64,000 nt of DNA from Bidens hawaiensis. Its lineage: Eukaryota; Streptophyta; Magnoliopsida; Asterales; Asteraceae. Each line of letters opens with the position of its first letter. The stretch's first letter is position 1. Of this stretch, positions 1 to 11,232 are shown one piece after another. The stretch covers positions 62,001 to 126,000 of the forward strand of contig JAIQDT010004997.1 in assembly GCA_021521415.1 (NCBI GenBank), read 5' to 3'. The notes under the pieces are model-generated. The model was given only the letters and a program-made list of their open reading frames with translations. It had not been told where the DNA came from and ran no database searches. The translations under genes and the position numbers were made by a program.

Positions 1-77
1 TACGCCTGAAATAGCGCCGTATATCGAGTAAGTATTACTAACATATATACTCTAAATTATATATATATATATATATA

Positions 78-181
78 GGGTGCAGTTACTGTATATAGAA
101 AACTTAAACGCTCAGCAAACGCACCCATATATTAAATCAGAATATACCGTACGTTAAGGCATTAGCGTACAGTAACTGCAC

Positions 182-183
<2 letters not shown>
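78..183. mobile_element. 106-bp MITE-like palindromic element
   Basis: A perfect 16-bp terminal inverted repeat (GGGTGCAGTTACTGTA at 78-93; its complement at 168-183) encloses 74 bp of unrelated sequence. Both sides are (TA)n runs, so a TA target duplication, as in Tc1/mariner-derived MITEs, is possible but cannot be separated from the microsatellite. There is no coding capacity. The superfamily is not certain. Confidence 0.55.

Positions 184-222
<39 letters not shown>
184..222. repeat. (AT)n microsatellite
   Basis: An uninterrupted AT dinucleotide run directly follows the right terminal repeat of the 106-bp element. A shorter AT run at 61-77 flanks its left end, so the element appears inserted into one AT microsatellite. 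Confidence 0.85.
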
Positions 223-225
<3 letters not shown>

Positions 226-253
226 TCATAATATATTATACTCCTACTTGCAG

Positions 254-1087
254 ACAACACAAGACCTCTTTGAAAAACCAAATGCCTGGTGAACGACAAG
301 CATTGCTGGAGAAGGAGCATACTTTAAAGTTTGGTGACTAGTTACGCGACATGGTAGATCAATTTATTAAGTCTTCAATAATTTTTAAAATCCTTTTATA
401 GTTTCTGCAATGTAGGTGAAGAATCTAATCTTTGTAATGAAATTCAGGTTGAAAGAGAGCTATCGGGCTCCCCAGGTTCTATATCGGAAACCGTAAAGTG
501 GATTGCACATGGAGCACACCGTAACGTTTACAAATACGACTTGTACGACATCAACGGTTTTGAATTTCGTACAAAATCTCATGATGGTAGAGTTTACCAG
601 AACAGCGGGGTTGGTGTAGAGGCGGATGACATGCACATCAAAAAAGACGTGGTAACGTATGGACAAAACTTTTGTTTTGGGGTTTTGCAAGAGATATGGG
701 TCCTATATTATCATACTAAAAGAATTCCGGTCTTCATGTGCCAATAGGTTGACCGTAAACATGTCAAACATGATATTCTTGGTTACACGTCGGTCGACCT
801 AAACAAATTTGGCCACAAGGAAGATCCGTTCATATTGGCCTCGCAAGCACGCCAGATGTTTTATGTTCAAGATCAGCTGGATAGAAAAAACATGTGTCCT
901 CATGACTCCACCCAAGAATTATAGGCATTCGTATGACGAAGTCAATGAGGAATTTAGTATAGTAACTTTCCCTCATGAGGGTAATACATTGCCACTTGTA
1001 CAACCAAATCAACTGCTTCGTAATGAGTCCCCGGTTGATTACTTGAGGCCTGGGAAAAATCCTACAACTATTCGTAATGGAGATTGA
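254..1087 (+). pseudogene. CACTA transposase C-terminal fragment (DUF4216-like), broken
   Basis: A first exon-like piece follows a CAG acceptor at 251-253 and reads HKTSLKNQMPGERQALLEKE. A second CAG acceptor at 445-447 leads to a piece from 448 containing YDINGFEFRTKSHDG, YQNSGVGVEA and DPFILASQARQMFYVQDQ, then TPPKNYRHSYDE in another frame, ending at 1087. This matches the C-terminal DUF4216 block of plant En/Spm transposases. Damage: amber codons within GD*LRD (near 341) and CQ*VDR (745-747), both where Trp is expected (TGG to TAG), and a frameshift near 885-895. The catalytic transposase domain would lie upstream of the window. It cannot encode an active enzyme as it stands. Confidence 0.72.
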
Positions 1088-2702
1088 CACCGATGCCGGG
1101 GTTGTCGACCCAGCAGTTGTGTTCGTTCGGCTAGTTAGATGTAAATAATGTTTAAATATAGTTGTGATACATGATATCACCATTCTTTACTTTGTACTTA
1201 TTAATTCAAACTAAAGAACTATTGGTTGTTTTTAATGCTATTACTACTTATACGTACAGGCCGGTTTGTTGAATTCATTTCATCTTCTAGCTATTTTGGT
1301 CAATTGGTGTCAAGTTCAAACATACATCATGTTTCATCGATAAAAGTCACAATTGACTTGTAGTGTACCATAGTAAGATCAATAAAGTCATTACACTCAT
1401 AACTAACTCGTGCGATTTCAAAGTTACATTAATACAAAGAAAGCCCAAAAATGCATCATGTTGTCTAGGGTGTTCAATGACAGTCATCATTTCTCGTCTG
1501 ATGGTTTTGTTTCTTGCACAACCTCTATTTGGTTTGTTTCAACATACTTTTCAACAACTGGTTTCCTGCAAAACATTATCAACTCATTTTATAAAAAAAA
1601 GACCATTATGCCCTTCTTTTCACTAACCTGCATACCAAAATTGTACCCTCCAGACTTTGAAGAATCCTTTGAAAGGATTTTATCAAAATCTAAGATCTTT
1701 GGGAAGTTTAAGATCTGTGGAAACCTTAGATTTTTTCTGCTTGGCCAAGTTTGGAATTCACATAACATATATAGAAGTGTAATAAATTTCAGTCACCAGT
1801 TTTATTGCAGTTATTAAAGTCTTTGTTGTTATATAGTTGGTTGTTGAGTGTATAACACACTATAACTGCATACTACCTGTCAAAATGGTTTCCACACGCT
1901 TTGGATACGCACAGAAGCTAATTATTTTTGGGAATTAATTATATTTATACCTACTACCTGTCCAAAATCTTGGAAATATATTTATGTAATGATAGCCTAC
2001 ATTCAAATTGATTAAAATAAAAAAAACTAGTAAATCACACACTTTGTACGCTTTTAATACCTGTCAAAAATCTTTGAAATATATTTATGTAATAATAGCC
2101 TACATTCAAGTTAATTAAAATAAAAAAAACTAGTATATCTTACTAGATACGCTACAAATCAACTAAACTACAATAAATTACTGTCTCAACTACCAAAAAT
2201 TAAATTTTAGGTCTATTTTCTTATTCAATCACACTAACATCTATTTTAAAGTTAATTAAAAAAAACTACATCCAATACGCTATACATACGCATAAACCAA
2301 AATATAATAATAACATTTACAATTAATAATTAATAACATTTACAATAATAACTGCTAGTTAATAATATCACGCTTTGGAAACGCTCAACGCTCTACAGTT
2401 AATAATAACATTTACAATAATAACATTCACATAATATAAGTGATTAGGTATTAAAAAAACCAGTCATTAAATTTCAGCCACCAGTTATATATATCACGCT
2501 TTGGAAACGCTCCACGCTTTACAGTTAATAATAACATTTACAATAATAACATTCACATAATATAAGTGATTATGTATTAAAAAAAATTAATATGATTAAT
2601 CAATTCACATAACATAAACATATTAATACCAAAATATAAAAATTACAATAATAAGATTTAATTACATTAATATAGAAAACCAAACATTACATAAAACTAT
2701 AA
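1088..2702. other. AT-rich non-coding interior of the CACTA element
   Basis: No ORF here shows a recognisable domain; the short ones at 1363-1817 are low complexity or chance. Phrases such as CTACCTGTC, CACGCTTTGG and TAATAACATTTACAATAAT recur through 1860-2650, including a clear 126-bp spaced duplication listed separately. It separates the transposase end from the convergent PB1-like gene. Confidence 0.55.
2366..2582. repeat. Direct duplication, two copies about 90 bp long, 126 bp apart
   Basis: Copies start at 2366 and 2492 with TATCACGCTTTGGAAACGCT and run through TTAATAATAACATTTACAAT to an A-rich end at about 2457 and 2582. Only a few mismatches are visible. This is a local tandem duplication inside the CACTA element. 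Confidence 0.75.
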
Positions 2703-2762
2703 CTAGCTCCTAGCATCCGACTCCGTCTCAGAATCGACATCCATCGTAGACCTCCCTGTAGA

Positions 2763-3194
2763 TTACGTATCCGAATCTACATCTGGATTCTCCTCTAGAG
2801 TATGAGAGGGCATGATCCTCTCGTATATGCCATCAGAGGTGTAGGTGGAGTCCCTAAGCCTACGGAGCCGAAGGTTCACCTGAGAATGGAATGCCCCATA
2901 AACGGACACCGCCATGAAGTGCTCCAAGTCGTTCAACTCGATGTAGGCCACCTCAATTCCCGGCACTACCATTTCAGTGCTTAAATAATCAACAGTCATG
3001 TACCCAAGCCATCTAACCATTCGGATAAGTTGTTGGTACGAGAAGGTTTGAGGGTTGACATAGTCAATATACCTCACCCTTTGATTCCTCCAGAAGGCGC
3101 CGGAAAAAAAGTGGAATCGTATCGTGAAAAACGTGGGGTCGTAGTAGATGGGGGCTTTAGCACCCGGTGCACGTTCGAGCCAAGCTGCAGCCAT
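2763..3194 (-). CDS. Hypothetical protein with PB1-like domain, transposon-associated
   Basis: The ORF gives 143 residues beginning MAAAWLERAPGAKAP. Residues about 20-95 (FFTIRFHFFSGAFWRN, VRYIDYVNPQTFSYQQLIRM, WLGYMTVDYL) resemble the plant PB1-like domain found at the N-terminus of many transposon-encoded proteins. The start ATG at 3194 is the first ATG of the block and fits the domain boundary. The stop is immature: reading in frame through it gives a Ser/Asp/Glu-rich tail (MDVDSETESDARS) ending at 2703, so the original protein was about 20 residues longer. The gene converges on the transposase fragment and its upstream side is the subterminal repeat block. Function unknown; a transposition accessory protein or a fragment of a larger second gene are both possible. 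Confidence 0.45.
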   Translation of the reverse strand: MAAAWLERAPGAKAPIYYDPTFFTIRFHFFSGAFWRNQRVRYIDYVNPQTFSYQQLIRMVRWLGYMTVDYLSTEMVVPGIEVAYIELNDLEHFMAVSVYGAFHSQVNLRLRRLRDSTYTSDGIYERIMPSHTLEENPDVDSDT

Positions 3195-3245
3195 TATCGA
3201 AAATTATAATCGGAAGAAAGGTAGATTGTGAGTGTGATAGTGGAT

Positions 3246-3290
3246 TCTGATTATGGATTGTGATTGTGATTATGGATTGTGATTGTGATT
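3246..3290. repeat. GATTGTGATT-type short tandem repeat
   Basis: About 45 bp of imperfect repeats of GATTGTGATTATG, immediately upstream of the start of the minus-strand PB1-like gene. On the gene's strand this is a C/A-rich 5' leader. No function is implied. Confidence 0.7.
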
Positions 3291-3400
3291 GGTACTTAAA
3301 CACCATCGGAAACCGCCGATACATCTCCCTGATAATTTGAATTTGGTGGCACAAGAAACTGTAAAGGCAATGATGACGTCGCCACTCGTCAAATCAACGT

Positions 3401-3900
3401 GTGGCCATTAATTACGTTTTTGACAAGCTTAAACATATTTTAGTGTGACCATTTATCAATTATAGCCACACATAATAACTGTATATGTGACAATTAAAAA
3501 CTTAGAAAAAATAAAACTAACATACTCTTTGGTCACACAACCTCTTATAAGTGGCCATTAATTACATTTGGACACACTTAAAAATATTTAAGTGTGACAA
3601 CTTATCACTTATAGCCACACATAGTAAGTGTATCCGTGACAATAAAAAACATAGGAAAAATAAAAGTAAACTACTCTTTGGTCACACAACCTCCTATAAG
3701 TGGCCATTAATTACATTTGGACACACTTAAAAATATTTAAGTGTGACAATTTATCCCCTATAGCCACACATAATAAGTTTGTCCATGACAATAAAAAACT
3801 TAGGAAAATAAAAGTAAACTACTCTTTGGTCACACAACCTCGAATAAGTGGCCATATATTTTAAGTGTTTTAGCCACATTACTAATAAATACAAAGGTTG
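3401..3900. repeat. About 149-bp tandem repeats in CACTA subterminal region
   Basis: Units begin with GTGGCCATTAATTAC at 3401, 3551 and 3700, and a fourth degenerate unit begins at 3848 (spacings 150, 149 and 148). Each contains TAGCCACACATA and GGTCACACAACCTC. The periodic GCCACA motifs are the likely functional part: subterminal motif arrays are bound by TNPA-type proteins in En/Spm elements. Confidence 0.8.
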
Positions 3901-4373
3901 TTCGTCATATTTCGCACTTTATTAAAAATATGGCTAGAAAATGTGACATTAGGTCACACAACGTAATATAAGTGGCTATATCTTTTACCTTTTAGACACA
4001 TCTCTTATCAATACAGTAGCCGTTTGTCACATTTGGCCACACTATTAAAACATGTGGCTAGTTAAATGTCATAGTTTGTGGCTAATGCATGTGTTTTTGG
4101 TCACATGTATCAAAGATCAAACAAACTATGACTGTAGGTCACATTTCGCCACACGTTTTTATAATGTGGCTAGTTTTTGTCACAGTTTTATTCAAGTGTG
4201 GCGAAAAGTACCTGAGTAGGTATAGAATGGTTACATGAAGAATAATATGTGTCGCCAAAACATTCTGGAAGGTTTTCAAATATGGTCAAAGACCTTTTAG
4301 CCACACATTTAAGCCGAAGTGTGGCAAATCGCCCAGACCACATATGTGGCCGAAGGTCGATATTCACGTAGTG
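3901..4373. other. CACTA subterminal motif block and 3' terminal inverted repeat
   Basis: Beyond the 149-bp units the motif continues in irregular spacing and both orientations (GTGGCTAG, TAGCCACAC, GTGTGGCAAA, TATGTGGCCG). The outermost 19 bp (4355-4373) read CACTACGTGAATATCGACC on the minus strand. The next bases, TTA at 4374-4376, are a possible target duplication, but the partner is outside the window. Confidence 0.6.
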
Positions 4374-5519
4374 TTACATGAAATGTGATAATATGAGAAT
4401 AAGGTGACTTTCTTTGGGGTGACGCATACGTGCATCAATATAAATAAAATAGTATTGATTAATAACCAAAACAACCGATGAAATGTGATAAAACGTGAAT
4501 ACGACCATTATTGTGAAACCATTTATATAATCGTCATAATAATAACGGTTTCTAATAGCGCCAAAATCGTGTTTACATAAATGCTCAGATATAATCAACA
4601 CAGTTATGAAAATATCGTTTAAAAGATAAACGAGATTTTTTTTTTGCGAAGTTAATGTTTTGAAAGTATTATACAAACTGTTATTGAATAGCTTGGATTC
4701 AGTCAACTCAAAACACCAAAATGAAATTTCATGTTCACAAAGTTACCACTGAAACATCTCATCAATATGAAAGAAAATCGCAATAACAGTGAGACTCGAA
4801 TAAATGACGAAATAGGTAAATCACGTCTTATATGTTCATTGGAAATAAAAGAATAACATCGAAAAATGAAATCTCAAGTAAATTCGTTTTATTGTTTCCA
4901 AGAAAATGAATATAATAATATCAATATAACGCGGTATCGCGTAGCTAATGAAACGTTTTGATCATTATCAAATGTAAATCTTGTAAGTCCAATTTGTTAA
5001 AGGAGTTTGTATACATAGAGTTATTGTGATGAAAATAAATTATATAAAGTGATGATGCTTGCGATAATAAGAGGTAATAGTCGCGTAAATCGTTATTGAG
5101 AAAAAATTTGTGTAACCATATAAAATATTTATAAACGCGTCCCAAAATATTTGCAACGCCATGGTCATTTAGTTTATGCAAAATGATGAAAGTTGTAACT
5201 TGTTATTAAATAAAACTTACATTCAACATTCAAAATGAAACCTAGTATCTATAAAGTCTTTATGAGGTTTATCACCTTAGGTGACAATATTTATACCATT
5301 GAAAATATTTTTATATTTGTTTAATATATATATATATATATTTTTGAAATCAATTCCTCATAATAAAATTATGTTGTCATGACAAAATTTATATTCTACA
5401 AAGATGATTTATAAAATATGAGCAAAATACGTAAATCGTTAACCTTGAAAGGGTTTATAATTTAAAAGTGCTTCTTTGAACATACGAGGTCATTATAAAT
5501 ACACTAGTTGTATGTAGGT

Positions 5520-5522
<3 letters not shown>

Positions 5523-5571
<49 letters not shown>

Positions 5572-5578
5572 AAAAGGA
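5523..5578. repeat. (AT)n microsatellite
   Basis: About 55 bp of AT dinucleotides, one of several long AT runs in the retrotransposon-derived sequence. Confidence 0.9.
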
Positions 5579-7384
5579 AAAATATAAGGGTAAAACGAAG
5601 CTTGCATGTGTATGGATGGGTTTTAGGCTTTGAATAGTGAATGGTTTTGGAAATTTGGTGTGAGTGTGTTTAGGTCCTTTGAGTAGGTTAGGCTTGGATG
5701 ATTTGTGTGAGTAGAGGTTGGGCTAATAGGTGAGGTTTGGCTTATTTGAGCTTGAGTTAAGTTGATGGGTAGGATAACTTTGATCTTGGCTAGTTTGGGT
5801 TGAGATTTGGTTTATGCTTGTATTTTTGTAAGGAGTATTTGGGTTGTTATTTTGATATCAAATTTTATGTTGGATGAGAACGGTGTGGCGATATGGTTTA
5901 TGAGTTGACATAGCAAGAATATAACGATCGAGTCATAGTTGGGTAAACCTTGGTTTGTATATGTCCAAGGCATTCGTGAGTGTGTTTGTCAGTGTTTTTG
6001 TAGCATTTACGTAGTGAGTTTCATAGGTTTTCGTGGCGTGGGAGTGTCGGTATTTTAAGGCTTTTTGTTGGGTTAATGTTGTACGTCTTGAATTTTGCAT
6101 GGGGTTTGAGTTGGTGAAGATATACTTTTGGATGTTTAGGTTTCGTTCATATTGAGGAAAGAGTTGAGTGCGCGGAAAAACTTTTGAAGTGTAAGAATGG
6201 TTTGATTTAAGGCGGTAGTCTGAGATGGGATACAGGTGTTTGGGGACTTGGTTGTGTCTAAGGAGATTTTTTTTTACTAATAATATGTATTAAATTGAAA
6301 ATAACATAATTTATAAATAATGTTTGAAGCATCCATGAAAATTTTGATAATAAAAATTTCAAGTTAATATATATATGAATATATATATATTATATAAATA
6401 GAATTTTTTTTTTGAGATCTGACCATGTGAATCACACAAAAAAAATTTATAAAGATTACAAAAATTTTATTTTATTTTTTTTATTGGTTTTATTTATTTA
6501 TTTATTTTTTTCTAATGAAATTTAAAATACGTAAATTGAATGTTAAAATTTGTTATGAGTTCTCAATATTAAATGATGAATGTCGTTTTTGGGAATACAA
6601 AGTTGGGTAATGAAAATCTTTTTCTTTTTACCAAGTTCATTATTTAATATCGCGTAACAAAAATATCATGGTAAGTTAAAATGACCTGCATTGTAAATCG
6701 AGAAATCACAAGCAAACAATTTTTCTATGAAGTTTTGCGTGAGGGTTTCAAGAAAGTTACGAACTATAAGTTTGCGAATTTTCTATAAAAATCAAAGCGA
6801 AACTACCATAAGAAATTTAAAACGAGTTGTACCATAACATGCAAGTTTTATTGATGAAGATTTATAATGAAGCAAAAATGCATAATGAAAGTTGTTGTAA
6901 ATTAGATTTTAGGCAATGAGAATTCTACCACGTGTATTATATAATGTAGTATAATAAAAAAATGTCATGAGAAGTTTAAGTAATTTAATTTTTTGAAGTG
7001 ATCGTACAATATAAACAGAATTGTTATAAAAATATAATTTTATAAAATTTTTACAAGGACTTTAAAGACAATTTAAGGTTTATTCAATAAGAAATATACT
7101 TGAAAAGTTGAGGTGAAATTTATCATAAAACCTTCTTGATATGATGAAATTTATGTAATAAGATTTTTGTTTTGTAAATAGTCTTTATGAAAATAAATGG
7201 CATATTAAAAATCATTATAAATAGATCAAACTATATGTATATACATATAGTTATTATTATATATTTTTTTAACTTATATCGAAGAGATTTTTAATGAAAG
7301 AAATTTGCAATAAAAATCCTTGTGAAATCAAAATGAGAAAATTAGTGTAAAACTTTACCATATAAAACCGAGATATATGTGAAA

Positions 7385-7387
<3 letters not shown>

Positions 7388-7422
<35 letters not shown>
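7388..7422. repeat. (AT)n microsatellite
   Basis: About 35 bp of AT dinucleotides within the AT-rich leader. Confidence 0.9.
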
Positions 7423-7423
<1 letters not shown>

Positions 7424-8087
7424 CATTTATAAATGAAGACTTGTGATAAGAATTTATAACAAAATAAAGGAAAAATGGTTTAAATTCTTGAAACGTAATA
7501 ATAATATTTTAAGATTTTAAGGCAGAAAAATCGTGCATGAACTACCATGACTTGATATTCCGACACTAAAACCTTTATTACAAAAATACCATGTTGGGGT
7601 CTAAACATGTGCACGTACCACCGCGTCTTTTTCATGTCTTCGACTCAAATAACGATTGTAACAGAAACACTAAATCAGAATACAACGTCATGTCAAAACA
7701 CTAGTCCACCAAATCACCGTAGTTCTATTGTTTTAACAGCGAAAATTAGGATGGCGGGCTGAACGCTCGCATTCGACTACTTAAAGTGGTCAACTCATAT
7801 GAGACAATCTTTAAGGAGATTTGAAACAACGAGATCCAAGTTAAGCTCGTGATCCATAAAACACAATAAAAACTAATGTTTTTGCGTGTTAAGGTAAGGA
7901 TACCTTAGAGTACTATGAAAGTGTGTGTATGTGTATATTTATGATTTGATAAAATAAATAAGTATATAAATAAGCAAGTGTATTGAACAATCAAGTAAGG
8001 TAAACACGTATAGGCAACACGTATAAGGACCCTAAAGTAAAGACTATACTAGGTCGTTACATCTAACCACCTATCTTATAGTCTTGT

Positions 8088-8103
8088 GGCTTTGATACCA
8101 ATC
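8088..8103 (-). other. Primer-binding site of minus-strand gypsy element
   Basis: On the minus strand the sequence directly after the LTR reads GATTGGTATCAAAGCC. It matches the usual TGGTATCAGAGCC site complementary to the 3' end of initiator Met-tRNA, with one change. It fixes the orientation of the element and the inner edge of its LTR at 8104. Confidence 0.78.
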
Positions 8104-8477
8104 TGTCAGACCCCGACCAAAGGCGGCGGAACATGCCGGGGTGCAACGTGATTGGACAAATACACAAGACACTATTTAAAGTGACAATATTTATTCAACT
8201 CATTTTATTTCAACAAATCAATAACAACACATCTCGCTCATATAATCCAATAGCAATCATATTGTTCATTTTACTAATACCCTAATAGTCTTGGTAACGT
8301 TTTCCGTCAAGCACTCGAGTCAACAAAAGTCAAACTTGTAACATTTCATAAAATAAAGTTTGTCAACACAAAGGTTGGTGAGCAATTCATAAGTTTGAGC
8401 ATATAAGTATATAGTAATAAAAAGCCACAAAACTTGTATACAAAACAATGAATAAAAGCACTAGAGTTGGATAAATT

Positions 8478-8573
8478 GACAATTGCTAAACACGTTAGCA
8501 CCACCTAGTTATCTAGGATTTTATGACAATTGCTAAACACATTAGCACCACCTAGCTATTCTAGGATTTTATA
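8478..8573. repeat. 47-bp tandem duplication in LTR
   Basis: Two copies of GACAATTGCTAAACAC.TTAG followed by CACCACCTAG and CTAGGATTTTAT start at 8478 and 8525. They differ at only a few positions. Confidence 0.82.
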
Positions 8574-9243
8574 GTTATCGTTAATTTCATTACGTTAACG
8601 ACACCTTGCCATGAGGGGTTGCCAAATGGTATAGGATTATAGTTCCACCATCCAAAAGGATAAACACATAAGCATATAAGCATGTAAGCATATGACACCA
8701 AATCAAGCAATTATTCAGGTAAAGTATACAATCACGTTTGTGGGTTTAAAGATTCAAGTAATTAAAGCATTTAGTTTAATAAGTATGAAATGTCACCCCA
8801 AAACGGAAGATGGAAAAAGGGGTATGAAAGTACTCACCTCGACTGATGAACCGAGAAAACTAATAAGTGGTCGACATATAGAAAGCTTGTAAACGAAACG
8901 AACGAATCCGACTTGAAAGCTAATTGAAAACGAATAAATAAAATATTAATAAACTTGACTTTAGTTGAAACTACATTTGAAACATTGGATAAGAAGGTTC
9001 GGTTATTAATCGGGTTACCGGTTTATTTGTTAACGATTAGGGACTCGTACTTATTTGATAATTAAAATAAAAATAATATTATTTTATTGGGGCTTTTAAA
9101 TAACTAAACCAATATTAACTAAAAACAAGACGAGTTTTAAATCAACAGTTCGGTTTTCATAAAATGAATTGATAATAAAGTTTATAATAATATTATTAAT
9201 GATAAATAATAGTAATGATAATAATAATTTTAAAAAGATATAT

Positions 9244-9250
<7 letters not shown>

Positions 9251-9291
<41 letters not shown>

Positions 9292-9720
9292 CGTATATAG
9301 ATATAAGATAAAGATGATAATAATAATAACAATAATAATTATTAATAATACTGGTAAGTATAATACTAATAATAATAATAGTTAAAGAATAACTATCTTA
9401 GTATTAATTAAAATGATGTTGATAAAAATAATAATAATAAATAATATTGATAGTAAATAATGATACCACCATCGATGTCGGTTCGAGTTCTAAACGAGTT
9501 CACAAAATAAATATGATAATATTATTGCTAATAATTAATGATAAAAATATGATTTTAATAGATAATAATAATATGATCTTTAATATTTATAATAACAACT
9601 TCTATATTTATAATAATAACGACAATAATAATAATAATAATAATAGTATTAATAATAAATAAATATAATAGTAAGTTATATGAAAAAATAATAATAATAT
9701 TTTTTACATAATGGTATTAA
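9251..9720. repeat. (AT)n and (AAT)n-rich segment in LTR
   Basis: A pure AT run at 9251-9288 is followed by roughly 430 bp of imperfect AAT/ATA trinucleotide repeats. The Asn/Ile-rich ORF at 9447-9662 is a product of this repeat and not a gene. Confidence 0.8.
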
Positions 9721-10126
9721 TATTAGTAGTAACAATAAATTTGTTAAGTATAAAAATAACACCGAAACCGGTCTAGTATTAGACTCGAACCCGAGACTCT
9801 CGTTCAACAACTTATGTACAAACCAACCGAATCAAAATAATTAAACCCATAAGAACTTAATATATCCATTACCCGATCGTTTACCTTTTCCCCAAATTTA
9901 AAACAATCTATACACACCCAATCGTTTCAAAGTATTTAACCAAAAATATACCTGATACTACCAAACCAATTATTAACAATTTAAATCCGATAATCAATAT
10001 ATGAAAAATTAATAATACCAAGATCCAAATTAGTTTACCTATTAGGTGATTATGAGGTCGTCGGAGATGAAGACACGGAGGTTGCCGGAGCCGAATTCCG
10101 GCAGAGCCGAGAAAGAGATGGAGCAA

Positions 10127-10142
10127 GAGAGAGAGAGAGCGC

Positions 10143-10176
<34 letters not shown>

Positions 10177-10177
10177 A
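10127..10177. repeat. (GA)n tract in LTR
   Basis: About 50 bp of nearly pure GA on +, i.e. CT on the transcribed minus strand. It lies some 450 bp downstream of the LTR TATA box, in the presumed transcript leader. Confidence 0.85.
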
Positions 10178-10621
10178 ATACGAAGACAGAGAGAGAGGTG
10201 ACGGAACACCGGGAGCCACGGCGGTGCTCCGACGTCAGCGGCGGTGGCAGCGCATGGGTGATAGTGGGAAGGGAGAGAGAGAGCGGCGTCGGTGCTCTAG
10301 AACAACGGCAGGAGGTGGTAAAGCAGCGGCTGCCAGAATAATAATCAGCACAATATTTGGGTCACCGGAAAAACGAGACTAACCGGAAAAACGTCCGGCG
10401 GTCCGTTTGTGGCTGTGGGTGGTGTTTTTGAGCTGCGGATGAGGGAGGGTAGGTGATGTGGTGGGAGGGGATGGCCGGAGGTAAAGGAAATGGTCGTCGG
10501 AGCTCGCCGGAGCCGATTCTGACTGCCGGAAAACGGCGCCGGAAAGAATAAGGGAGGAAGATGGGGGCGGTTAGGAAAGAATGAGATAGGGTTAGGGTTT
10601 TTGGGTTTAATATATGTGTCA

Positions 10622-10633
10622 CATATTTATAGA
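10622..10633 (-). promoter_or_regulatory. TATA box of the minus-strand LTR
   Basis: The minus strand reads TTCTATAAATATG, a good plant TATA box. It precedes the GC-rich, CT-rich leader-like part of the LTR, as expected for the U3/R boundary. No transcript evidence is available. Confidence 0.5.
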
Positions 10634-10895
10634 AATGCCCCATAAGTTTCAAATACCGTTTAAAATGAGTTCAAAGGTTCTTAAAACTTATAATAACTTT
10701 ACGAAAATTAGTTTGAACCCCTTATGTTTTCTTAACGACACTATAATATGACAAAGATCGATTTGTTTAAGATCGAAGTCTATATTAATATTATATAATA
10801 ATTAAATAAGGTTCTAAAAATGTTGAGTCGGGTTTTCAATATGAAAGTTTACAAAACGATTATTAATCGAGACTCAAATTTGACGAATGTCACAA

Positions 10896-11048
10896 CAACC
10901 AATCGAGATAGTTGATCGCAAGGAAAAGCAACTACGACACAAGGTTATACCCTTAGTGAAAGTGATATGGAAGCACCACAAAGGATCCGATGCTACTTGG
11001 GAAGTTGAAGAAGAGATGCACAAGTTTTATCCAGATTTGTTTATGTAA
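10896..11048 (+). pseudogene. C-terminal end of Tekay-type gypsy polyprotein (chromodomain region)
   Basis: Fifty in-frame codons read QPIEIVDRKEKQLRHK, then VKVIWKHHKGSDATWEVEEE and MHKFYPDLFM, then TAA. The pattern of basic residues, W, ATWE and a final YPDLF is the C-terminal integrase-chromodomain end of plant Tekay/Del chromoviruses. In the family the chromodomain directs integration to heterochromatin. Everything upstream has been replaced by the minus-strand LTR, so only the tail survives. A polypurine tract and LTR follow at once. Confidence 0.75.
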
Positions 11049-11078
11049 TAGTTAGGTTTCGAGGACGAAACCTCTTTA

Positions 11079-11091
11079 AGGAGGAAAGACT
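11079..11091 (+). other. Polypurine tract before 3' LTR
   Basis: AGGAGGAAAGACT directly precedes the LTR start TGTAACATCC. A short hairpin (GGTTTCGAGGACGAAACC) lies just upstream. Polypurine tracts prime plus-strand DNA synthesis in LTR elements. Confidence 0.7.
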
Positions 11092-11232
11092 TGTAACATC
11101 CTGTTTTCTAGCTTCGTTTAATAAATGAAATATGAGATAATATAAGTCGGGCTAATGTTGGGTTAAATGCATATGGGTTATGGACTTGGGTTATGAAAGA
11201 AGGAAAAAGACCATGGGCTTAAGCCCATGATC

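Larger units (their letters stand above)
1..4373 (+). mobile_element. CACTA (En/Spm-type) DNA transposon, 3' portion
   Basis: Three signs agree. A transposase C-terminus (DUF4216-like) lies at 254-1087 on +. A block at 3390-4350 is packed with GCCACA/TGTGGC motifs, the usual subterminal architecture of CACTA elements. The block ends at 4373 in a sequence that reads CACTACGTGAATATCGACC on the minus strand, i.e. a CACTA terminus, followed by a possible 3-bp duplication TTA. The 5' end lies outside the window, so the element exceeds 4.3 kb. A minus-strand PB1-like gene starts just inside the 3' end. Family assignment rests on the terminus and protein block, not on a database match. Confidence 0.62.
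4377..8087. other. AT-rich non-coding stretch, probably interior of the minus-strand Tekay-like element
   Basis: No convincing coding sequence occurs in 3.7 kb. The part next to the primer site (about 7500-8087, read on minus) resembles the leader behind the LTR at 15871-18328: both have an AAGTCATGGT..TTCATGC phrase and similar early sequence (GACTATAAGATA). A G/T-rich stretch on + at 5580-6250 is C/A-rich on the element strand. Further left I see only decayed AT-rich sequence, so the left limit at the CACTA end is an assumption. Minus ORFs at 4374-4706 and 4945-5181 look like chance. Confidence 0.45.
8104..10894 (-). mobile_element. LTR of a Tekay-like Ty3/gypsy element (about 2.8 kb)
   Basis: On the minus strand it starts TGTGACATTCGTC (10894) and ends GGTCTGACA (8104), directly followed by a primer-binding site, so it is a 5' LTR with the element pointing left. 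The TGTRACATTCGT opening is shared with the LTRs at 13559 and 15871. The middle holds AT-rich repeats (9180-9720). A GC-rich, CCGG-rich section with a GA tract (10030-10600) lies downstream of a minus-strand TATA box (10622-10633). It is inserted in the pol end of another Tekay element. The partner 3' LTR is not visible. Confidence 0.72.

Noticed and set aside
4374..5181. Minus-strand ORFs of 110 and 78 codons after the CACTA end
   Set aside because: AT-rich chance frames rich in Ile, Tyr and Asn; no domain and no promoter-like context.
9447..9662. Asn/Ile-rich ORF
   Set aside because: Translation of AAT trinucleotide repeats in an LTR.
9908..10652. Ser/Pro/Arg-rich minus ORFs in the GC-rich LTR part
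   Set aside because: They cover the GA tract and CCGG-rich transcript leader; no similarity to a known protein.
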